A stretch of DNA of 10,160 bases from Patescibacteria group bacterium UBA910 (GTDB lineage Bacteria > Patescibacteriota > Minisyncoccia > Phycocordibacterales > DATDWN01), in assembly GCA_002294445.1 (NCBI GenBank), contig DBEI01000038.1, forward strand, positions 1-10,160, read 5' to 3'. The position numbers were made by a program, and so were the translations under genes. The notes under the pieces were generated by a model. The model had not been told where the DNA came from. It was given only the letters and a program-made list of their open reading frames with translations, and did no database searches. Shown here in pieces: positions 5,354-10,160 of the stretch. The stretch's first letter is position 1. Each line of letters starts with the position of its first letter.

Positions 5354-6619
5354 TCACATATCTAAAATCTTCTCTACTTGTATTCCTCGGGATCCTTTGA
5401 GTAGAAAAGTTATTCCGGTAAAGTCTTGCTGATCAAACCACTTTTTTGCTTCGCCAATAGTTTCAAACCAAGTGTATTCACCCGACGTGTCTTTAAGTGC
5501 TTTGCCGAAGAGTGGACCAATGAAGATTCGTGTTTCAAGTGGTACAGTAAATACATGATTGGTAATTTTCATATGTTCTTCGTTACTGTATTCTCCGAGT
5601 TCTAACATATCACCAAGTATGACTCCTTTTTTGATAAAAGGAGATGTGATAAAACTATCAAAAGAAAGTTTCATGCTCGTTGGGTTTGCATTATAACAAT
5701 CAACTACAAAATCGTTTTTTTCTGTATGGATAAACTGGGAACGTTTTGATCCTGGTATGTATTCACACATGGCAGTGCATGTTTTTGCTCCGTCCACTTC
5801 AAAGTATTCCGCAAGAGAGACGGCAAGCTCTATATTTTCTTTATTATAATCACCAATCATTTGTGTTGTATAAAGGGTGTTTTTATACGTAAAAGAAAGA
5901 GGTGTTGTGTGTGCAAGTGTGAATTCATTATTTGGGTAGAGTGTGCGAGATGTGCTAAGTGAGTCCTCAAGAAGGTCAGTATGTTGTTTGTGTACAAATA
6001 CGTGTGTTCCCTGAATACGAGCCCAATCATATATCTCTTTGTTTGCAAGACGACTTCCAAGAGGTGACCCAAAACCTTCGAGATGATCCATACCGTTGTT
6101 TGTGACTACCACATGGGTTGGTCTTAGTATGCTCAAAAGCTCCAAGTGTTCCTTTGGGTGATTTGCGCCTATTTCAAATATCCCTATTTCAGTATCTCTA
6201 GGCATAGAAAAAAGAGTGAGTGGTACGCCGATATGGTTATTTAAACTTCCTTCCGTTGCGTGTACTCTGTACTTCTTTTTAAGAGCGGCTTTAAGTAATT
6301 CTTTGCTTGTAGTTTTTCCGTTTGATCCACCAATAGCAATAAGGGGAGTGGTAAATGTCTCCCGGTATACCGTTGCACATTTTTGTAATGTTTCTAATAC
6401 ATTTTCAACTACATATACTTGTTCTTGTGCTTTGTTTATGTTTTGTGTTACTACAGCGAGGGCACCTTTGGAAAGTGCTTCATCTACAAAATCACTCCCA
6501 TCAAAATATTCACCTTTGAGAGCAAAAAATACTGAGCCCTTAAGGTCTTTTCGACTATCAGTTGAAACATTAAAATTACAAGTTTCAAGTGCTTTTAAAA
6601 TAAGGTTGTGTGTATCCAT
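5354..6619 (-). CDS. murF: UDP-N-acetylmuramoyl-tripeptide--D-alanyl-D-alanine ligase
   Basis: 421 residues, slightly short for MurF (about 450). It joins D-Ala-D-Ala to UDP-MurNAc-tripeptide in the cytoplasm, completing the peptide stem. The N-terminal domain shows DSRKDLKGSVFFALKGEYFDG (21-41), the MurF/MurE substrate-binding pattern. The P-loop is GSNGKTT (98-104). EGSLNNHIGVP (123-133), EIGANHPKEH (149-158), TNNGMDHLEGFGS (173-185) and DCYNANPTSM (308-317; usually D-x-YNANP) follow, then GDMLELG (337-343). K194 in LANKEIYDW is in the position of the carbamylated lysine. The start codon lies inside the 3' end of miaA (25-bp overlap), which implies co-transcription and translational coupling; no strong Shine-Dalgarno sequence is seen. 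The stop is TGA. Confidence 0.95.
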   Translation of the reverse strand: MDTHNLILKALETCNFNVSTDSRKDLKGSVFFALKGEYFDGSDFVDEALSKGALAVVTQNINKAQEQVYVVENVLETLQKCATVYRETFTTPLIAIGGSNGKTTSKELLKAALKKKYRVHATEGSLNNHIGVPLTLFSMPRDTEIGIFEIGANHPKEHLELLSILRPTHVVVTNNGMDHLEGFGSPLGSRLANKEIYDWARIQGTHVFVHKQHTDLLEDSLSTSRTLYPNNEFTLAHTTPLSFTYKNTLYTTQMIGDYNKENIELAVSLAEYFEVDGAKTCTAMCEYIPGSKRSQFIHTEKNDFVVDCYNANPTSMKLSFDSFITSPFIKKGVILGDMLELGEYSNEEHMKITNHVFTVPLETRIFIGPLFGKALKDTSGEYTWFETIGEAKKWFDQQDFTGITFLLKGSRGIQVEKILDM

Positions 6620-7485
6620 GAGTATATTTCTTTTGTCTGTGTGGGTTCAAACCATTTAATTCTTTCATCTCTCTTGAACCATTGCATTTGACGACGGGCG
6701 TATTGACCGATCTCAATTTCGAGTTTTTGAAGCATGTCTTGCTTACTGATTTTTTTCTGCAAATAGAGTGCGAGGTATCGATATTCCAGACCCAATGCCT
6801 CCATCCGTTTATAAGATAGACCCTTTGCATGTAAGTGCTGTGCTTCTCTAAGCATCCCTTTCTTCATCCGAGAGAGTAGGCGATTATGAATTTTTACGCG
6901 AAGTATTTCGAGAGGTAGGGAGAACCCTATCTGAATAAATTCATATTCAGTTTTTGCATGCGTTGGTTTTGGAACACTACCAAGTGCTGTTGCGATTTCA
7001 ATCGCACGAATGAGTCGTACTGGATTTTTTTGATCAATCTCGTTTGCTCGATTAGGATCAAGTTGTGTGAGTATAGAAAATAGATCCTCTGTGCTTTTAA
7101 GAGAAAGTTGCTTTCGTAATTCAGGGTTGGCAGGTACATCGGGAAGGACGATATTATCAACGATTGATTGAATGTAAAAACCAGTTCCTCCGCAGATAAT
7201 CGGGAGCTTGCCTCGGGATACAATATCCCTAATAGCTTTTTCAGTGTCTTTTTTCCATCCTTCAACACTGTATATTTTTTTAGGGTTGATCACATCGAGG
7301 AGGTGATGAGGAACACCACGCATTTCTTTTTTTGTAATTTTTCCTGTGCCAATATCAAACCCTTTATACACTTGTCGTGAATCAGCAGAAATAACCTCGC
7401 CATTATAGTGTCGAGCTATCTCTACTGCAAGGTCTGACTTGCCCACAGCGGTGGGACCAAGGATAACTAATACTTTTGGTTTCAT
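6595..7485 (-). CDS. miaA: tRNA dimethylallyltransferase
   Basis: 296 residues from ATG 7485; the frame is open 11 codons further, to a TTG, but family alignment starts at MKPKVLVILGPT. MiaA transfers a dimethylallyl group to N6 of A37 in tRNAs that read codons beginning with U. Visible motifs are the P-loop GPTAVGKS (10-17), DSRQVYKG (35-42, catalytic Asp and substrate contacts), GGTGFY (99-104), NPVRLIRA (154-161) and YARRQMQWFKRD (262-273). Length is normal. It is the first gene of a miaA-murF unit. A TTGAAA box lies 17 bp before TTTATA, which ends 4 nt before the ATG, so transcription again starts at or near the start codon. Between these boxes AAAGGG (7493-7498) and CCCTTT (7506-7511) form an inverted repeat that could be an operator. 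Confidence 0.96.
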   Translation of the reverse strand: MKPKVLVILGPTAVGKSDLAVEIARHYNGEVISADSRQVYKGFDIGTGKITKKEMRGVPHHLLDVINPKKIYSVEGWKKDTEKAIRDIVSRGKLPIICGGTGFYIQSIVDNIVLPDVPANPELRKQLSLKSTEDLFSILTQLDPNRANEIDQKNPVRLIRAIEIATALGSVPKPTHAKTEYEFIQIGFSLPLEILRVKIHNRLLSRMKKGMLREAQHLHAKGLSYKRMEALGLEYRYLALYLQKKISKQDMLQKLEIEIGQYARRQMQWFKRDERIKWFEPTQTKEIYSWIHTTLF

Positions 7486-7530
7486 ATTGTATAAAGGGAT
7501 ATTAACCCTTTGTTTCAACGTCGAATTTTG

Positions 7531-7558
7531 GAAGTAAAAGAGATTACTCTTTTACTTC
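7531..7558. repeat. Perfect 12-bp hairpin upstream of miaA
   Basis: GAAGTAAAAGAG (7531-7542), loop ATTA, CTCTTTTACTTC (7547-7558). It lies in the divergent gap before miaA, just upstream of its promoter, and has no T-tract on either strand. It may be a regulatory or protein-binding structure. Confidence 0.6.
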
Positions 7559-7577
7559 TCTCAAATCTAGTTGAGAT

Positions 7578-7669
7578 AAAAAAACCGTATTGTGTGCAGG
7601 GTCCGGTGAGGCGTTCGCTCGTCACTACTTGCCACCCTGCACACAAACGGCTAGCAATCCGGTTTTTTT
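7578..7669. other. 92-nt structured element flanked by A7 and T7 (candidate ncRNA or bidirectional terminator)
   Basis: The outer pairing is AAAAAAACCG (7578-7587) with CGGTTTTTTT (7660-7669). A long inner stem pairs 7585-7602 with 7634-7650; its core TGTGTGCAGGGT/ACCCTGCACACA (7591-7602/7634-7645) is perfect. The 31-nt apical part contains GTGA/TCAC (7606-7609/7622-7625). CCG at 7585-7587 can pair with either CGG at 7648-7650 or CGG at 7660-7662, so two forms compete. A T7 run closes both strands, so either strand could terminate here. No convincing ORF lies in 7486-7778. It does not match SRP RNA, tmRNA or RNase P features I know. Weak hairpins follow at 7669-7688 and 7701-7713. Confidence 0.6.
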
Positions 7670-7739
7670 CAGGTATGCCATTCCCTGACGGAAGTCAATC
7701 AACAGATGCTGTTCGACATGTGCCTATACTAATTCATAA

Positions 7740-7776
7740 TTGATTTTTTGTCTAAATTACAGTATTGTTTTACATA
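7740..7776 (+). promoter_or_regulatory. Candidate promoter of tRNA-Leu
   Basis: TTGATT (7740-7745), 17 bp, TATTGT (7763-7768) would place the start a few bases before the tRNA. A second reading, TTGTCT (7748-7753), 17 bp, TACATA (7771-7776), scores well but ends only 2 nt before the tRNA, so the first is favoured. Confidence 0.35.
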
Positions 7777-7778
7777 TC

Positions 7779-7862
7779 GCCGGGGTGATGAAATTGGTAA
7801 CCATGCAGCACTCAAAATGCTGTGAGCGTAAGCTCTTGAGAGTTCGAGTCTCTCCCTCGGCA
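7779..7862 (+). tRNA. tRNA-Leu (CAA)
   Basis: The acceptor stem is GCCGGGG/CCTCGGC with one G-T pair. The D stem is ATG/CAT with a GG in the loop. The anticodon stem is CAGCA/TGCTG, and loop CTCAAAA gives CAA. The class II variable arm is GAGC-GTAA-GCTC. The T arm is GAGAG-TTCGAGT-CTCTC and the discriminator is A. CCA is not encoded. Loop positions 36-38 are AAA, fitting MiaA modification of UUG-reading tRNA-Leu. It precedes parB by about 160 bp. Confidence 0.96.
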
Positions 7863-7900
7863 CAAATAAAAAACTTCCGAAAGGGAGTTTTTTCGTGCCG
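7858..7900 (+). terminator. tRNA-Leu terminator whose stem includes the tRNA 3' end
   Basis: The inner stem pairs 7868-7878 (AAAAAACTTCC) with 7883-7893 around a GAAA tetraloop, with one G-T pair and T6 in the 3' arm. After a small asymmetric loop, CGGCAC (7858-7863), which includes the acceptor strand and discriminator, pairs with GTGCCG (7895-7900). This matches the design seen at tRNA-Tyr. Confidence 0.85.
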
Positions 7901-7924
7901 GAGAGCGACAGTGCGGGGTAGCGA

Positions 7925-7954
7925 AATTCCGTTTGCGACGGCAAACAGGATATT
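7925..7954. repeat. GACG-loop hairpin between tRNA-Leu and parB
   Basis: CCGTTTGC (7929-7936), loop GACG, GCAAACAGG (7941-7949) with one bulged A; weaker AAAT/ATTT pairing flanks it. The loop is the same as that of the 18-bp hairpin at 1566-1605. The rest of the gap 7901-8025 holds the inverted tRNA-Leu fragment and the parB promoter. Confidence 0.55.
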
Positions 7955-7990
7955 TTTGACCGAGTCCATCCTTTGATCTTATGATTGGAA

Positions 7991-8019
7991 TTTGGAAAAG
8001 ATAATTTTTAGTTTATAAT
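7991..8019 (+). promoter_or_regulatory. Promoter of parB, leaderless type
   Basis: TTTGGA (7991-7996), 17-bp spacer, consensus TATAAT (8014-8019). The -10 box ends 6 nt before ATG 8026, and no Shine-Dalgarno sequence is present. Confidence 0.7.
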
Positions 8020-8025
8020 AGGGTT

Positions 8026-9078
8026 ATGTCACAATTCTACCAAGACTCAATTTTTTGGATTGATGTTGATAAGATCAAACCAAATCCATTTCAACCACGA
8101 AAAGAGTTTGATGAGCTTCAGCTCAAAAGTCTCGCCGATTCTATTCGTCAGTACGGGGTGCTTCAAGCACTCGTGGTAACTCGCAAAGAAGTCGAAAAAG
8201 AAGACGGGGGTATTGCGGTTGAATATGAGCTTATTGCCGGTGAGCGACGTCTTCGTGCGTCAAAACTAGCAGGTCTTTTGCAGGTTCCTGTGCTGATCAA
8301 GACTGGAGAGGAAAATGATTTGATGAAGCTTGAACTTGCTATTATTGAAAATCTTCAGCGAGAAGATCTCAACCCTGTTGACCGAGCCCTCGCATTCAAA
8401 AAGCTTGTCGATCAGTTTGGATTTAAACATGTCACTATCGGTGAAAAGATGGGTAAGAGTCGTGAATATGTTACGAACTCACTCCGCCTTCTTTCGCTTC
8501 CTGAAGACATGCTCGAAGCGCTCAAAATAGGGAAGATTACCGAAGGGCACAGTCGCCCTCTCCTTATGCTTAGTGACCGCCCAGAAGAGCAAAATACACT
8601 CTTTAAGGAGATTATGTTGCGCCGTATGACTGTGCGTGAGGCAGAGCGTATTGCTCGACATATTGCGCTTGAAAAGGCGCGAATTAAAGGGGATTTACTT
8701 GACCCTGTTACCAAGGAGGCAGAAGAAAAACTAGGACGCACACTTCAGACTCGTGTATTTATTGAAAAGAAAAATGAAGGTCCTGGTGGACGTATTACAA
8801 TCGCATACTTTTCAGATGAAGAGCTTAAAAAGATTTTAGATATTATCAATACGAGAGCGGCAGAGTCACCTATTAAAGGTGTGCAGGGTATAGAACCAGC
8901 ACCAATTGCAGATACTATAGATACAGTTGTATCAGAAGCAGAAAGTAGTGCTGACCCTGTGGTAACCGAAGGTGACACATCAGCAATCCTCGATGATCGT
9001 TCTTCTGATGAGGTGGAGAAAGCAGAAAATGTAGAAGATGATGAGGAATTATATTCAGTAAAGAATTTCAGTATATAA
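8026..9078 (+). CDS. parB: ParB/Spo0J family chromosome-partitioning protein
   Basis: 350 residues. ParB binds parS near the origin, spreads as a CTP-dependent clamp, and works with the ATPase ParA. The N-terminal domain has IKPNPFQPRKEFDE (17-30), the CTP-binding GERR box (AGERRLRASK, 71-80) and ENLQREDLNPVDRALAF (108-124). The parS-reading helix-turn-helix lies at about 134-156 (VTIGEKMGKSREYVTNSLRLL). EGHSRPLL (173-180) follows. A C-terminal dimerisation domain spans about 233-275 (LGRTLQTRVFIEKK, RITIAYFSDEELKKIL). Residues about 278-350 form an acidic Ser/Asp/Glu-rich tail with no domain I recognise, longer than in most ParB proteins. parA is not next to it: upstream lies tRNA-Leu, downstream the convergent rel. 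The start is fixed by the -10 box 6 nt upstream. Confidence 0.95.
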   Translation: MSQFYQDSIFWIDVDKIKPNPFQPRKEFDELQLKSLADSIRQYGVLQALVVTRKEVEKEDGGIAVEYELIAGERRLRASKLAGLLQVPVLIKTGEENDLMKLELAIIENLQREDLNPVDRALAFKKLVDQFGFKHVTIGEKMGKSREYVTNSLRLLSLPEDMLEALKIGKITEGHSRPLLMLSDRPEEQNTLFKEIMLRRMTVREAERIARHIALEKARIKGDLLDPVTKEAEEKLGRTLQTRVFIEKKNEGPGGRITIAYFSDEELKKILDIINTRAAESPIKGVQGIEPAPIADTIDTVVSEAESSADPVVTEGDTSAILDDRSSDEVEKAENVEDDEELYSVKNFSI

Positions 9079-9120
9079 ATAAAAAATTCCCTAGGATACT
9101 TTAGGGAATTTTTTATTTAT
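9075..9120. terminator. Shared bidirectional terminator of parB and rel
   Basis: A 19-bp perfect stem pairs 9075-9093 with 9102-9120 around an 8-nt loop (GGATACTT). T6 or longer lies in the outer stem on both strands. The left arm contains the parB stop codon (9076-9078) and the right arm contains the rel stop codon (9113-9115). Confidence 0.9.
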
Positions 9121-10160
9121 TTCTCTCTTCAATACTTGAGCGAATATGTTTTTTTGCGGTAGTAGTTTTCACCACTTCGAGCCATTTACGTGATGGTTTT
9201 GCATTTGGTCGGGTTTCCACCTGCACCAAATCTCCATTTTGAAGTGTGGTAGTGATCGCTACAAATTTTCCATTTATTTTTGCACCCGAGATATGATTTC
9301 CCACATCAGAGTGAATATTGTACGCAAAATCGATTGCTGTAGACTCTCTGGGAAGGTCGATCACATCTCCTTTTGGTGTAAAGACAAAGATTCGCTCTTC
9401 AAAAAAGTCTGACTTTATTTCATCAATCACTTTGTCAGTGACCCCTTCATCTTTCTGGTATTCTACAAGTTCCTTTACCCATTTAGGTACATCTTCAAAA
9501 TTAATTTTCTTTGATTTACTAGCGGTACCTCCATTGGTGTTGGAATATTCAACAGAGGGAAGTATTTTTTTCACCCAGAGAAGGTTTGGGTTTGTTGTTT
9601 TCTTTTTTGAACCTCCGGTCTGTTTGTAAGATATGTGAGATGCGATACCGTATTCTGCTTCTAGTTGCATTTCAGTTGTCTTTATTTGTACTTCTACAAT
9701 ACCGCCTGTTCCATTGAGAATAGTGGTGTGCAGTGCTTGGTAACCGTTTGGTTTAGGAAATGCAATATAGTCTTTTATACGCCCAGGGAGTGGCCTCCAT
9801 GCGCTGTGGATGATACCGAGAACTTTATAACATTCAGCAACAGTGGGCACCATTACACGAAGTGCCAGTAGATCATGTACTTTTTCAACATCCATTTCTT
9901 TTCTCTTGAGTTTTTTGTAGAGAGAGTAGAGTCCTTTCACTCGATAGTCGATATGAAAATCTGTAACCCCGTTTTTGGCAAGTTCTTTTTTGAGTGATTT
10001 GTTAAATTTCTCAAGCATATCTTCCTCTTCACTTCTTTTGTTTTTGAGAAGTTTAAGAGTTTTTTCATACTCTTCAGGAAGCGCATATTGAAACGCATTA
10101 TCTTCGAGTTCACGATTGAGTTTTCGAATGCCAAGACGGTACGCAAGCGGAGCGTATATT
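9113..10160 (-). CDS. rel: RelA/SpoT-family (p)ppGpp synthetase/hydrolase, C-terminal part (5' end outside window)
   Basis: The minus-strand frame is open to the right edge, so the N-terminus is missing. The visible part begins in the helices after the HD hydrolase domain (YAPLAYRLGIRKLNRELED, around 10100-10157), upstream of the in-frame ATG at 10018. The synthetase domain (about 9614-9961) has RVKGLYSLYKKLKRK, HDLLALRVMV, KDYIAFPKPNGYQALHTT and EVQIKTTEMQLEAEYGIASH. The charge motif is RIKD (9770-9781), the R-x-K-D form of bifunctional Rel/SpoT rather than the E-x-D-D of E. coli RelA. A TGS domain (about 9209-9394; ERIFVFTPKGDVIDLP) follows a Ser/Thr/Lys-rich linker. The protein stops about 31 residues after TGS, so the helical, zinc-finger and ACT regulatory modules of long RSH proteins are absent. 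It makes and probably degrades (p)ppGpp in the stringent response. Confidence 0.95.
   Translation of the reverse strand, partial: IYAPLAYRLGIRKLNRELEDNAFQYALPEEYEKTLKLLKNKRSEEEDMLEKFNKSLKKELAKNGVTDFHIDYRVKGLYSLYKKLKRKEMDVEKVHDLLALRVMVPTVAECYKVLGIIHSAWRPLPGRIKDYIAFPKPNGYQALHTTILNGTGGIVEVQIKTTEMQLEAEYGIASHISYKQTGGSKKKTTNPNLLWVKKILPSVEYSNTNGGTASKSKKINFEDVPKWVKELVEYQKDEGVTDKVIDEIKSDFFEERIFVFTPKGDVIDLPRESTAIDFAYNIHSDVGNHISGAKINGKFVAITTTLQNGDLVQVETRPNAKPSRKWLEVVKTTTAKKHIRSSIEERNK

Noticed and set aside
7511..7525. TGTTTCAACGTCGAA, resembling the parS site TGTTTCACGTGAAACA
   Set aside because: Two inserted bases break the palindrome spacing and the right half is incomplete, so ParB binding is not supported despite the nearby parB.

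Overview
The window looks like part of a small, AT-rich genome of the Candidate Phyla Radiation (Patescibacteria), most likely Parcubacteria-like. This is inferred from three things: most genes have a -10 box only 6-7 nt before the ATG (leaderless mRNAs), the gene mix is typical, and there is a WxEGxK/NSDP-type helix-turn-helix protein of a kind I associate with these genomes. UGA is used as a stop (murF and the serine hydrolase end in TGA, and the only Trp tRNA is CCA), so this is not a UGA-recoded lineage. No tRNA here encodes its CCA end.

Layout, left to right. The window opens with the 3' end of a ClpC-type unfoldase gene, closed by a strong terminator. A leaderless gene for an HTH plus WAEGYK-domain protein follows; its last 30 codons run through a tRNA-Tyr gene. 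After tRNA-Tyr comes about 200 bp of consecutive hairpins, including inverted copies of the tRNA's own 3' end. Next are a single-domain lycopene-cyclase-like membrane protein, a 126-bp nested inverted repeat, and a 52-residue ribosomal protein bL33 gene. tRNA-Trp lies on the minus strand. A SxxK serine-hydrolase gene and an mpl-type murein ligase gene follow on the plus strand, each with its own promoter.

The minus-strand pair miaA-murF (25-bp overlap) converges on mpl. Upstream of miaA is a second hairpin-rich divergent region with a 92-nt structure flanked by A7/T7. Then come tRNA-Leu(CAA), also followed by an inverted copy of its own 3' end, and parB. parB converges on a rel (ppGpp synthetase/hydrolase) gene that runs off the right edge; the two share one terminator that overlaps both stop codons.

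Functionally the window mixes cell-wall synthesis (mpl, murF, possibly the serine hydrolase), translation (bL33, three tRNAs, miaA), proteostasis (clpC), chromosome segregation (parB) and stringent response (rel). All three tRNAs carry A36-A37-A38, the recognition signature of the MiaA enzyme encoded here. The most unusual signals are non-coding: inverted tRNA 3'-end copies, hairpin clusters around tRNA genes, the 126-bp inverted repeat, and the recurring leaderless promoter spacing.
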